From Streptomyces sp. TG1A-60 (GTDB lineage: Bacteria > Actinomycetota > Actinomycetes > Streptomycetales > Streptomycetaceae): a DNA stretch of 64,000 nt. This document shows, in pieces, positions 18,252-26,365 of this stretch. Position 1 is the stretch's first letter; every line of letters starts with the position of its first letter. The notes beneath the pieces were generated by a model. That model did no database searches. It had not been told where the DNA came from and saw only the letters and a program-made list of their open reading frames with translations. The stretch is taken from the NCBI RefSeq assembly GCF_037201975.1, contig NZ_CP147520.1:5952001-6016000 (forward strand). Reading direction: 5' to 3'. Both the position numbers and the translations under genes were made by a program.

Positions 18252-18454
18252 GACAGCCCCTCCCCGCCGCCGATCTTGACGCCGACCAGGCCGACGAAGG
18301 TGTCCTCCAGCGAGCGGCCGCCGCGGACCTCGTCGAGGGGGCCTTCCGCGACGACACGTCCCCGGGCCATCACACCGACGGTGTCGCAGAGCTCTTCGAC
18401 GAGGGCCATGACGTGGCTGGAGATCAGTACCGAGCCGCCGCGTTCCACGAGCAG
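18236..18454 (-). pseudogene. ABC transporter ATPase, C-terminal remnant
   Basis: The reverse strand reads VERGGSVLISSHVMALVEEL, the H-loop region of an ABC exporter ATPase, then MARGRVVAEGPLDEVRGGRS and an ordinary C-terminus at 18236. Walker A, signature and Walker B are missing. The break is exactly at 18455, the edge of a 104-bp repeat also found inverted at 21620-21723. Upstream bases in this frame translate the repeat backwards and are not part of the protein. Confidence 0.8.
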
Positions 18455-18558
18455 TACCGGGAGGATGCCGAGGCCGGGCACCCTGACGCCGCGGCCTGGC
18501 AGCAGGCCCTGGAAGAGGCCACCGGCGGCACGCCCGGAGCCGCCGGCCAGCTGCTGAT
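18455..18558 (+). repeat. 104-bp inverted repeat, left copy
   Basis: Identical, base for base, to the reverse complement of 21620-21723. On this strand it encodes a piece of the gene fragment at 21391 (EDAEAGHPDAAAWQQALEEA). Its outer edge cuts the ABC ATPase remnant and its inner edge precedes the HTH cassette. The two copies enclose 3.06 kb carrying the HTH cassette and the transposase. Confidence 0.95.
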
Positions 18559-18616
18559 GGCTACCCGTGGTCAGCCTGTGGCTGAACGAGGTCCGAGCGG
18601 GCCTTGACACCAACGA

Positions 18617-18666
18617 GGTGACAAGTTTCCTTGACATCCACTGGAGTGACAAGGAAACTTGTCACC
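18617..18666 (+). promoter_or_regulatory. palindromic operator over the HTH gene start
   Basis: Perfect 17-bp inverted arms GGTGACAAGTTTCCTTG (18617-18633) and CAAGGAAACTTGTCACC (18650-18666), separated by 16 bp. The right arm ends at the base before the GTG of the HTH gene. TTGACA elements occur at 18604-18609 and 18631-18636, each followed by a GTGACAAG block, so the region is also a direct repeat. This layout fits a binding site for the encoded HTH protein (autoregulation). That is inference. Confidence 0.65.
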
Positions 18667-18870
18667 GTGCGAAGCCATGTGCGGGAGTACCGACTCGAGC
18701 GACGGATCTCTCAGGCCGAGCTGGCTGAGGCCGTGGGTGTGTCGCGGCAGACCATCAACGCCATCGAGACCGGGCGCTATCTCCCCTCGCTCCCGCTCGC
18801 GTTCGCGCTGGCCGGCTTCTTCGGCACGGTCATCGAGCAGCTGTTCACACCGAGCGAAGGTGACGCGTGA
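18667..18870 (+). CDS. small XRE/YozG-like HTH regulator
   Basis: 67 aa from GTG 18667; earlier in-frame TTG/GTG codons lie inside the palindrome. The family start (xxxxREYRLERxISQ) fits this choice. The protein is a single helix-turn-helix: LAEAVGVSRQTINAIETGRY near residues 22-41, then a hydrophobic C-terminus ending IEQLFTPSEGDA. Such 65-75-aa regulators often sit in front of small membrane proteins of the DUF2178 kind, as here. Its stop overlaps the next start. Confidence 0.88.
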   Translation: MRSHVREYRLERRISQAELAEAVGVSRQTINAIETGRYLPSLPLAFALAGFFGTVIEQLFTPSEGDA

Positions 18871-19262
18871 TGATGGACGTAGATCCCGTGACGGCGTGGC
18901 GGGCCGACATGGCCTGGTACCTGGGCATCGCCGTCGCGTCAGGGCTGGCTTTCGGATTAGGCCAGGGGCTGGTGGCCGGGCTGCTGGCCGGTACGAGCAT
19001 GCTGGTCTTCGCCCTTGTCCTGGCGCTGGGCCGCCGCCGCATCGACGCCATCCGGGCCGTCGGGGGCGCCGGCGACGAGCGCAACCGCGCTCTGTACATG
19101 CGCTCGTTGGCGGTAGCCGGTGGCGTTCTCGGCCTGGTCGTCACCGGGTGGTACCTGGTCAGTGTGGCCCGGGGCGAGCCCGACGGGACACTGCTCGCCC
19201 TCACCCTGCTGTTCGCGGGCGTGTTCGTCGGCGCTGGCGTGGTCAGCTCGTGGCGGGGGTGA
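18867..19262 (+). CDS. small membrane protein, DUF2178-like
   Basis: 131 aa, starting at GTG 18867 or one of the two ATG codons just after it. Four hydrophobic segments in two hairpins: WYLGIAVASGLAFGLGQGL, LLAGTSMLVFALVLALG, VAGGVLGLVVTGWYLVSV and LLALTLLFAGVFVGAGVV. A charged loop (DAIRAVGGAGDERNRALYMR) sits between pairs, as in DUF2178 proteins found beside YozG-type regulators. Function unknown; probably controlled by the regulator encoded upstream. Confidence 0.75.
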   Translation: MMMDVDPVTAWRADMAWYLGIAVASGLAFGLGQGLVAGLLAGTSMLVFALVLALGRRRIDAIRAVGGAGDERNRALYMRSLAVAGGVLGLVVTGWYLVSVARGEPDGTLLALTLLFAGVFVGAGVVSSWRG

Positions 19263-20335
19263 CGCCAGCCGAGGTGCCGAGGGCCGGCACGCCCGACCGC
19301 CGACGGCGCCGTCGTCTCGCCTGGGCGCTGGTGGCCACAGCGCCGCTGGTGGCCGAGTTCGCCTCGGGCAACTTGCCGGTCATCTACGTATGGCTGCTGG
19401 TGATCTACGCGCCCCTGTACGGCGGCGCCGCCGTGTTCATCCGCGACTTGGGCCGTCGCTCCGCGCGGCCCTGGCCGGTCATCTTCACTCTGGGCTTGGC
19501 CTACGGCGTGGTCGAGGAGTCGTTCATCAGCTTCTCGCTGTTCAACCCCGACTATGCTGACCTGCGGCTGCTCGACTTCGGGTGGATCCCGGCGCTCGGT
19601 ATCGGGTCGTGGTGGACGACGTTCGTCGTACTGCTCCACGCCGTGTGGAGCATCTGCGTGCCCATCGCTCTGGTGGAGGCCCTGGCCGGCGACCTCGCCG
19701 ATCGCCCCTGGCTCACCCCCCGCGGCCTTGCCTGGGCCGTGCTGGCCATCGGCCTGGGCGGAGCGGCGACGGCCGGTATCACCTTGTCCGAGGACGATTT
19801 CATGCCGTCGTCCGCACACCTGGCCGGCGCCGCGGTGGCGGTGACGGCACTTATCGCGCTCGCCGGGTGGCTGGCCCGCACGCCGCGCCGTCCGTCCCGA
19901 GCCGCAGGTGACGGCGCTGCCCCTCCCGCGGCGTCACCCGAGCTCGCTGCCTCAGGTCAGCCCGTGGTTCCCGCCGGGGCGGCGCCCACGCCTCAACGGG
20001 CCACAGCAGCTGCGGTGAGCGCCACGCTCCTCTTCGTCGCCGGCGCGGCCCAGGTCGGGCCCGCGCCGGCGGTGGTGACGGTCTACCTGGTCCTCGTCGC
20101 CTGGGGCGTGACAGCGGTCAGACGATGGTCGGCCCGCCCCGGCTGGTCGCCACGCCACCGCCTCGCCCTGGCCGCCGGCGCACTGGTGCCCCACCTGGCT
20201 TTCGCCGTGGCGCAGCGGTCGCTGGTCGAGGTCCCACTGTGGCTGGACCTGCTCGGCAACCTGATCTTCATCTCCGGCACAACCACCCTGGTGATGGCCG
20301 GCTGGCGGGCCGTCGGTCGCTCCGCCACCCCTTGA
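19250..20335 (+). CDS. polytopic membrane protein of unknown function
   Basis: 361 aa from GTG 19250 (GTG 19259 also possible); the start overlaps the previous stop. About nine hydrophobic segments, for example PVIYVWLLVIYAPLYGGAAV and WWTTFVVLLHAVWSICV. A conserved-looking YGVVEESFISFSLF segment recalls the paired Glu of CPBP/ABI intramembrane proteases, but the other motifs are not clear. Three-gene cassette: HTH regulator, small membrane protein, large membrane protein, with overlapping frames. Confidence 0.7.
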   Translation: MAGVTPAEVPRAGTPDRRRRRRLAWALVATAPLVAEFASGNLPVIYVWLLVIYAPLYGGAAVFIRDLGRRSARPWPVIFTLGLAYGVVEESFISFSLFNPDYADLRLLDFGWIPALGIGSWWTTFVVLLHAVWSICVPIALVEALAGDLADRPWLTPRGLAWAVLAIGLGGAATAGITLSEDDFMPSSAHLAGAAVAVTALIALAGWLARTPRRPSRAAGDGAAPPAASPELAASGQPVVPAGAAPTPQRATAAAVSATLLFVAGAAQVGPAPAVVTVYLVLVAWGVTAVRRWSARPGWSPRHRLALAAGALVPHLAFAVAQRSLVEVPLWLDLLGNLIFISGTTTLVMAGWRAVGRSATP

Positions 20336-20421
20336 CACTGGCCCAAGCGGCCCTGCTGGTGTGGTCAAACACCATCATTGAGGAAGTTTCATCGTGATTC
20401 GTACAGGTCAACGGTCCTGGT

Positions 20422-20457
20422 GTGATGAGCCGTTGGGGTGCTCGCGCAGCTCATCAC
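20422..20457. terminator. hairpin at the 3' side of the transposase
   Basis: GTGATGAGC (20422-20430) pairs with GCTCATCAC (20449-20457) around an 18-nt loop. It lies between the convergent membrane protein gene and the transposase gene. Confidence 0.5.
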
Positions 20458-20483
20458 GGTGATCATTGCGGGGAGATTACCGG

Positions 20484-21346
20484 TCACCGAGCCACCTGGT
20501 GGTGCGTCAGCACCAGCAGGGCCCGCACCAGCGCGGTCGCGTGCCGCGGATGCATGCGCACCTTGGTCAGGATCCGGAAGGTCTTCAGGCTCGCGAAGCC
20601 GTGCTCGACCGACGCCCGCAGGCTGCTGACCAGCCGGTTCACGACCTTCTTCGGTGACGACAGGCGCTTGCCGCCGCTCGCCTTGAACCCCGTGATGACC
20701 GCCGGCTGTTCCTCGGTCCCCTCGTCCAGACCGACGAACCCCAGGTCGGCCACCGCTGCAAGCTCCAGCTCGCGCAGTCGCGCGCACAGCTTCTCGTAGC
20801 GGGCCGCCGTGATCTCGCTGCAGGCGCCGCGGCGGGCCGGGGAGATCCACAAAAGCCGCCCCTTCGCATCGGTCAGGGCGAGAAACAGCAGGCCATGCGC
20901 CTTGTGCTTCCCCGAGTAGTTCTTCCGGTTCGCCCGCCCACTGCGCCGCCGGGTGTGGATCAGCGTCCCGTCCAGCAGGACATCGCAGCCGCTGTCCTTG
21001 GCCACCTTGGCCAGCGCGCGGTCCAGGCGGGGGAACGTGCGGCCAGCAGGCCGAGCACCTCCAGCACCCAGCGCCGCACCGTGGAGGCCGAGACCGCGTT
21101 CCCGCCGGCCAGGTCGGCCAGGCGCTCGTCGTTGCGCAGGTGGGCCAGCACGATCAGCGCTATCTGCCCGGCGTCGAGCTTGCGCCACCGGGAGCGGATC
21201 TGTCTGCGGTGGGCGCGGATCAGGTCGGCCACGCGGTTGACGGTCGCGCTGGACAGCGGCAGGCGGACGGAGCAGACAAGGCCGGTGTCGCCCTCGGCGG
21301 GGCTGGTCTTCTTGTTCACGCATGGACCAACACCCGCCGGGGGCAC
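20484..21346 (-). mobile_element. IS5-family-like DDE transposase, two frames joined by a -1 shift
   Basis: The N-terminal part runs from GTG 21346 (or GTG 21319) to about 21035: HTH region QIALIVLAHLRNDERLADLAG and SASTVRRWVLEVLGLL. The rest continues in the -1 frame: first Asp in DVLLDGTLIHT, second Asp in AAVADLGFVGLDEG, Glu in VEHGFASLKTFR, ending at 20484. The shift is at a run of five C (G at 21029-21033 on the plus strand): AARSP then RLDRALAK. Either a base is missing or this is programmed -1 frameshifting as known in some IS5-family groups. I could not define terminal inverted repeats or target duplications. Confidence 0.82.
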
Positions 21347-21390
21347 TTGCGTTGCGGCCCGAATCGGCCGTTGTGGCAGTCGGCCGCAGG

Positions 21391-21723
21391 TTAACGGGGC
21401 AGGTAGCGTCCGGCGGGGGTGCGGGTGATCCAGCCGCGCTCGGCCAGCTTGCGCAGCTTCCCGCGCACCGGCTCCGCCATCGCCGGCACCGCATCCAGTC
21501 CCAGCTCGCGGGCCACGTCCTTGGCCTGCAGCGGGCTGTCGCCGCCCGCGACGATCTCCATGATCTTCTGGTAGTCGGCGGGCAGGTCGTCCGTGCCGGT
21601 GTCGGGGCCGTGGTGGGGAATCAGCAGCTGGCCGGCGGCTCCGGGCGTGCCGCCGGTGGCCTCTTCCAGGGCCTGCTGCCAGGCCGCGGCGTCAGGGTGC
21701 CCGGCCTCGGCATCCTCCCGGTA
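21391..21723 (-). pseudogene. C-terminal fragment of an unrecognised gene, holding the right repeat copy
   Basis: The reverse-strand frame reads EDAEAGHPDAAAWQQALEEA, AAGQLLIPHHGPDTGTDDLP, then DYQKIMEIVAGGDSPLQAKD and a winged-helix-like end (KLRKLAERGWITRTPAGRYL). The C-terminal 60 residues look like a DNA-binding HTH domain that follows a longer lost region. The frame is open further upstream but that part has no coding look. I do not recognise the family; fragments of this type occur near streptomycete transposases. Confidence 0.55.
21620..21723 (-). repeat. 104-bp inverted repeat, right copy
   Basis: The exact reverse complement of 18455-18558. It forms the N-terminal end of the gene fragment that runs on to 21391, so this copy is probably the source and the left one a transposed or recombined duplicate. 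Confidence 0.95.
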
Positions 21724-21937
21724 TCCAACTCGACACACGGTAAGGGCAACATCACCCACCGTCGAGAGGGTCTTCAAGGCTGGTACTCCAGTTGCGCTTC
21801 GCGACTCTCAGCTGCGAAGGCCACGCGGCCCACACCGCCCCTCGCATACAATTCCGCTTCGTGTCCCGGGCGGTGGAGCGGACGGTCCGGCCGGGGTCCG
21901 GCAGAGATCACACCACGCAGGGGGAGGCCCGCGGCCC

Positions 21938-23125
21938 GTGGAGCCACTGAGGGACGACGACCCGCGGAGCGTCGGCGGATACACCCTGGTGTGCCGGCTC
22001 GGCTCGGGCGGGATGGGCCAGGTCTATCTCGGTGAGTCGGCCGCCGGTTTCCAGGTCGCCGTCAAGGTCATCAAGCCGTCGGTGCTCGACGAGGACGGCA
22101 GGGCGCGTTTCCTGCTCGAAGTGGACAGCCTCAAGACGGTGTACGGGCCGTTCATCGCGTCGTTCGTCGCGGCGGACGCCCATGCGGACAGGCCTTGGCT
22201 GGTGGTCGAGTTCGTCGCCGGTCCCGACCTGCTGACGTATGTGAGCGGGCACGGGCCGCTGCCGCTCGTCGAGACCGCCAGTCTCGGCGCTCTGCTCGCC
22301 GAGGGGCTCGGCACGGTGCACGAGGCCGGGCTGCTGCACCGTGACCTCAAGCCGCAGAACATCCTCCTCTCCTCCTACGGCCCCAAGGTGATCGACTTCG
22401 GTCTGGCCGTGCTCGCGGAGCGGCGCTCCACCCTGACCGCGACCGGCGTGGTGGTCGGCTCGGTCCTGTGCATGCCGCCGGAGCAGGCCCGGGGCGAACA
22501 CCAGCTCGACCACCCGGCCGACGTCTACGGTCTCGGCGCCGTCCTGCTGTACGCCGCCACCGGCCACTACCCCTACACCGGGCCCAGTTGGCAGGCGGTC
22601 GCGCTCAGGATCGAGGACCCGGCCACTCCGCCCGACCTGAGTGGCCTGCCGTCCGAGCTCGTGCCGCTGGTCTCCGCGATGCTCGCGCTCGACCCCGCCG
22701 ACCGACCGACGCTGGAGCAGGTCACCCAGCGGTTGGTGGGCGTCATCGCCGACCGTGGCCTGACCGCTGCCCAGGCCAAGCGCCGGCTGACCGACCGCAC
22801 CCCCGCTGTCGAACTGCCCGAGCCGTCCACGACGAATGACCTCCCGGAGGGGTGGACCGGCTACACGCCGACCGTCGTGGACGTGGCATCGCGGGAGGAC
22901 GACGAGGCGCAGTGGGGCGAGCGGTCCGACGCCGAGCACGATGCCGAACCGGACGACTACTGGTCCGCTGCCCCGTCCGATGCCCCGCCTGCCGAGGTTC
23001 CGGTGCCGTCGGCCGCTTCGGCGCCGGGAGACGCCGCCTCCGCGCGCACCGGCGTCCGTCCCTCCGCACCGCTGCGGATCGCCGAGCAGCTGCGGGCGGC
23101 CTACGCGCGGGAGGCGCGTTTCTGA
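21938..23125 (+). CDS. Ser/Thr protein kinase, soluble (defence island)
   Basis: 395 aa from GTG 21938, with GGGGGAGG upstream. Complete Hanks-type kinase domain in the first 275 residues: Gly-rich loop LGSGGMGQVYLG (21-32), Lys43 in VAVKVIK, HRDLKPQN (134-141) with catalytic Asp, and DFG (153-155). The remaining 120 residues are acidic and Pro/Ala-rich with no membrane helix or sensor domain, unlike PknB-type kinases. It lies 219 nt before an SNF2 helicase and adenine methyltransferase. Kinases occur in the Pgl/BREX type 2 phage systems (PglW) and other defence loci, so a regulatory role in this island is inferred. Confidence 0.9.
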   Translation: MEPLRDDDPRSVGGYTLVCRLGSGGMGQVYLGESAAGFQVAVKVIKPSVLDEDGRARFLLEVDSLKTVYGPFIASFVAADAHADRPWLVVEFVAGPDLLTYVSGHGPLPLVETASLGALLAEGLGTVHEAGLLHRDLKPQNILLSSYGPKVIDFGLAVLAERRSTLTATGVVVGSVLCMPPEQARGEHQLDHPADVYGLGAVLLYAATGHYPYTGPSWQAVALRIEDPATPPDLSGLPSELVPLVSAMLALDPADRPTLEQVTQRLVGVIADRGLTAAQAKRRLTDRTPAVELPEPSTTNDLPEGWTGYTPTVVDVASREDDEAQWGERSDAEHDAEPDDYWSAAPSDAPPAEVPVPSAASAPGDAASARTGVRPSAPLRIAEQLRAAYAREARF

Positions 23126-23344
23126 ACGGGCCCGTCCCCGAACGGCTCCGGCAGGCCCGTCCCGCACGTGACCTGGCATATCGGCACGGCCCTCGCGGAC
23201 CGCGTGAAACACTTGCGGCGCACTGATCGCGACGCGTTCTCCACGTGCCCGACGGCACGCGCAAGGCATGTGCATGCCGGGTGACCCAGCCGGCGACGGC
23301 GGGACCCGCAGCGCGGCGGGCGGTAAAAAGGCGGGGCGTACGGC

Positions 23345-26300
23345 ATGACGACGGCAGGGACGATGGAGGGGACACCGGTGGCACAGCAGGGGGAGACCCG
23401 GTATCCGCCCGGCGCGCAGATTCTCGTACGGGACGAGGAGTGGCTGGTCAGGACCGCTGTTCGGGCCGGCCATCCGGACGACGGTGACCAGATCGAGGCG
23501 ATCGGTGTCTCGGAGTTCGTCCGGGACGAGGAGGCCGTCTTCTTCACCGGGATCGACAAGGTCGAGCTCCTGGAGCCGGAGAAGACGCTTCTGGTGCCCG
23601 ACACCTCCTCCTACTTCCGCCGGGGCCGGCTGTTCCTCGAAGCGGTTCTGCGCAAGACGCCGCTGCCGCAGTCCGAGCGCGGTCTCGCCCTGACCGACCG
23701 TTTCCTCCTGGACCCGCTTCCCTACCAGCAGCGCCCGGCGGAACTCGCCCTCTCGATGCGCAACCTCCGTCCGCGCATCCTGATCGCCGACGTCGTCGGC
23801 CTGGGCAAGACGCTGGAGATCGGGCTGACCCTCGCCGAGCTGATCCGGCGCGGCCGGGGCGAGCGCATCCTGGTGGTCACCCCGCAGAGCGTTCTGGAGC
23901 AGTTCCAGCACGAGCTGTGGACCCGTTTCTCGATTCCGCTGGTGCGGCTCGACTCCCTGGGCATCCAGCGCATCCAGCGGGAGATCCCCGCCGGCCGCAA
24001 CCCCTTCACGCACTACAAGCGCGTCATCATCTCCGTCGACACGCTGAAGAACATCGGCCAGTACCGGCACCACCTGGAGCGTATCCAGTGGGACGCCGTC
24101 GTCATCGACGAGTCGCACAACCTGATCAACCAGGGCAGTCAGCGCCGCGCCCTCGCCGAGACCCTCGCCCCGCGCACGGACGCCCTGCTGCTGGCCAGCG
24201 CCACCCCGCACAACGGTGACAAGCGGTCCTTCGCCGATCTCATCACCCTCCTCGACCCGGCGGCGATCGCCGACCCGGACCACTACGACCCGGCCGCCGA
24301 CCTCGGCCATCTCTTCATCCGCCGTACGAAGATCAGCCCCGAGGTCCGCAACGGCATCGGCACCGAGTGGGCGGACCGGGGCCCCACCAGGTCCCTGCAC
24401 TGTGCCGCCACCGAGGCCGAGGAGAAGATCTTCGCGGAGCTGACCGAGCACTGGCTGCCCGCGCCGTCCGGCAGCACCGAGTTCGGCACGGCGGACCAGG
24501 ACCCGGGCGGCTCGGTGAGCACCGACCCGCTGTTCGCGTACAACGTCCTGAAGACGTTCCTGTCGTCCCATGTCGCTCTCGCCGAGACGGTCACCCGCCG
24601 TATCGCCGCACTGGAGGAGCGGGTGCGCAAGGCCGGGGAGAAGGGCCTGCGCCCTGACCCGGCGATCGGCCCGGAACAGGCCGCCCTGGCCCGCCTGCGC
24701 GCCCTCACCGCTTCCATGGGCGACGGCACGGCGCAGGGCGACTCCGCCAAACTGGACGCGCTGGTCGAGCAGTTGAGGGAGATCGGGGTGGGCCCGCGCA
24801 GCGACACCCGCGTCGTCGTCTTCTCCGAGCGGGTGCCCACCCTCAAGTGGCTGGCGAAGGTGGTGCCCCCACGGCTCGGCTTCCGCGCCGACAAGGCCGA
24901 CAAGGGCGTGGTGAAGGCCGTACGGGTCATGCACGGCGGCCTGAGCGAGGAGGAGCAGCGGCTGTGCCGGGAGGCGTTCGGCCTCGCGGGCGATCCGGTG
25001 CGGCTGCTGTTCACCGGCGACGTCGCCTCCGAGGGCGTCAACCTGCACCGCCAGTGCCACCAGCTCATCCACTACGACATCCCGTGGTCCCTGATCCGTA
25101 TCGAACAGCGCAACGGCCGTATCGACCGCTACGGGCAGCGCCACGAGCCGCAGTTCCGGGCGCTGATCCTCACCTCCTCCCAGCCTGGCGCGAAGGACGA
25201 CCGGACCGTCGCCGAGAAGCTCCTCGCGCGCGAGGAGGAGGCCCACAAGCTGAACGGCACCGCCGAGGCGGAGACCGGCTACTACCGGGCCGACGAGGAG
25301 GAGCGGCGCCTGATCCGCGAGCTGGTCGAGGGCGGCACCGTCGAGGACTTCCTCGCCTCCGCGCCCGCCGCCGACGACACCGACCTCGCCGGGCTCTTCG
25401 GACAGGTCGACACCATCACCGAGGAGGAGCTGCCGCCGCGCGCGGAGGTCCCCTCGCTGTTCGGCGGTGACACGGCGGCGTTCGTGAACACCGCGTTCGC
25501 GGAGCTGTACGCGGACCGGGCGGAGGACGCCATCGGCCTCTCGTACGCCGAGGACGCGAAGCGGCGCCCCTCCTTCTCCCTCTCCCCGGACAAGGCGCCC
25601 GACCTGCTGCGCCGGCTCAAGGCGCTCCCGCCGTCCTACCTCAAGGAGCAGGGCGTCGCCGAGCGCATGATCCTCACCTTCGACCGGGAGCTGGCGCAGG
25701 ACAAGCTGACGGAGGCCCGCGAGGCCACGGACTCCATGTGGCCCACGGTCTCCCACCTGAGCGACATCCACCCGGTGGTCGAGTGGCTCACCGACAAGGT
25801 CCTGGTGCAGTTCGGGCGGCAGGAGGCCCCCGTCATCACCTCGCCCCATGTCACCCACCCCACGTTCCTCATCCAGGGCATCTACTCCAACGCCCTCGGC
25901 CGCCCCACCGTCGTGCGCTGGATGGCCGTCAGCTCCGAACCCGGCGCCCCCGTCGAGCCGATGACCGACGCCCTGGCCGCGGCCCGGGTGGGTCCCGCGC
26001 TCGCCCGCACCGGCGGCCCCCGCGATCTCGCCCGCCTCCAGTCGCTGGTCCCGGCGGTGGTGGCGGCGGCACGCGACCACCTGGAGAAGTACAAGGCCGA
26101 GTGGGCGGAGCAGATCAGCGGCCCGCTCACCGAGTACCGCGACCGGCTGAAGGAGTGGCGCCAGGATTCCCTGCCCGGCGCGAGTGCCCGGCGGGAGCGG
26201 CAGATCGAGGAGACCGCCGACGAACAGGCCCACCTCCTGGAGCAGTTGAACACCACGGGCCTGCCGCTGCTGCGGGTCCTGGCGGTCCTGGACAAGCCGG

Positions 26301-26365
26301 CGCCCGACGGCGCGCTGCCGGAGGCACCCGGTGGCGAAGAGTGCGGAGAGGGAGAACCGACGTGA
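23345..26365 (+). CDS. SNF2-type helicase, DrmD-like
   Basis: 1006 aa from ATG 23345 (ATG 23363 or GTG 23381 are possible alternatives). SF2/SNF2 motifs in order: ADVVGLGKT (148-156), VIDESHNL (253-260), ASATPHNG (284-291), FTGDVASEGVNL (555-566) and IEQRNGRIDRYGQ (585-597). The last 300 residues show no known domain. Size and motifs match the SNF2 helicase of class 1 DISARM (DrmD) and similar proteins placed beside methyltransferases. The stop overlaps the methyltransferase start (GTGA). It probably moves on DNA or remodels DNA-protein contacts for the methyltransferase or a nuclease partner. Confidence 0.9.
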   Translation: MTTAGTMEGTPVAQQGETRYPPGAQILVRDEEWLVRTAVRAGHPDDGDQIEAIGVSEFVRDEEAVFFTGIDKVELLEPEKTLLVPDTSSYFRRGRLFLEAVLRKTPLPQSERGLALTDRFLLDPLPYQQRPAELALSMRNLRPRILIADVVGLGKTLEIGLTLAELIRRGRGERILVVTPQSVLEQFQHELWTRFSIPLVRLDSLGIQRIQREIPAGRNPFTHYKRVIISVDTLKNIGQYRHHLERIQWDAVVIDESHNLINQGSQRRALAETLAPRTDALLLASATPHNGDKRSFADLITLLDPAAIADPDHYDPAADLGHLFIRRTKISPEVRNGIGTEWADRGPTRSLHCAATEAEEKIFAELTEHWLPAPSGSTEFGTADQDPGGSVSTDPLFAYNVLKTFLSSHVALAETVTRRIAALEERVRKAGEKGLRPDPAIGPEQAALARLRALTASMGDGTAQGDSAKLDALVEQLREIGVGPRSDTRVVVFSERVPTLKWLAKVVPPRLGFRADKADKGVVKAVRVMHGGLSEEEQRLCREAFGLAGDPVRLLFTGDVASEGVNLHRQCHQLIHYDIPWSLIRIEQRNGRIDRYGQRHEPQFRALILTSSQPGAKDDRTVAEKLLAREEEAHKLNGTAEAETGYYRADEEERRLIRELVEGGTVEDFLASAPAADDTDLAGLFGQVDTITEEELPPRAEVPSLFGGDTAAFVNTAFAELYADRAEDAIGLSYAEDAKRRPSFSLSPDKAPDLLRRLKALPPSYLKEQGVAERMILTFDRELAQDKLTEAREATDSMWPTVSHLSDIHPVVEWLTDKVLVQFGRQEAPVITSPHVTHPTFLIQGIYSNALGRPTVVRWMAVSSEPGAPVEPMTDALAAARVGPALARTGGPRDLARLQSLVPAVVAAARDHLEKYKAEWAEQISGPLTEYRDRLKEWRQDSLPGASARRERQIEETADEQAHLLEQLNTTGLPLLRVLAVLDKPAPDGALPEAPGGEECGEGEPT

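Noticed and set aside
21391..21777. Extension of the gene fragment upstream to 21777 as a complete 128-aa gene
   Set aside because: Codons beyond the repeat edge (21723) are AT-richer and unrelated to the repeat-encoded part; the frame there is probably accidental.
21908..26233. 1441-codon open frame on the minus strand
   Set aside because: It is antisense to the kinase and SNF2 helicase, which carry clear motifs. Long antisense frames arise from GC3 bias; the translation is Gly/Val/Arg-rich without domains.
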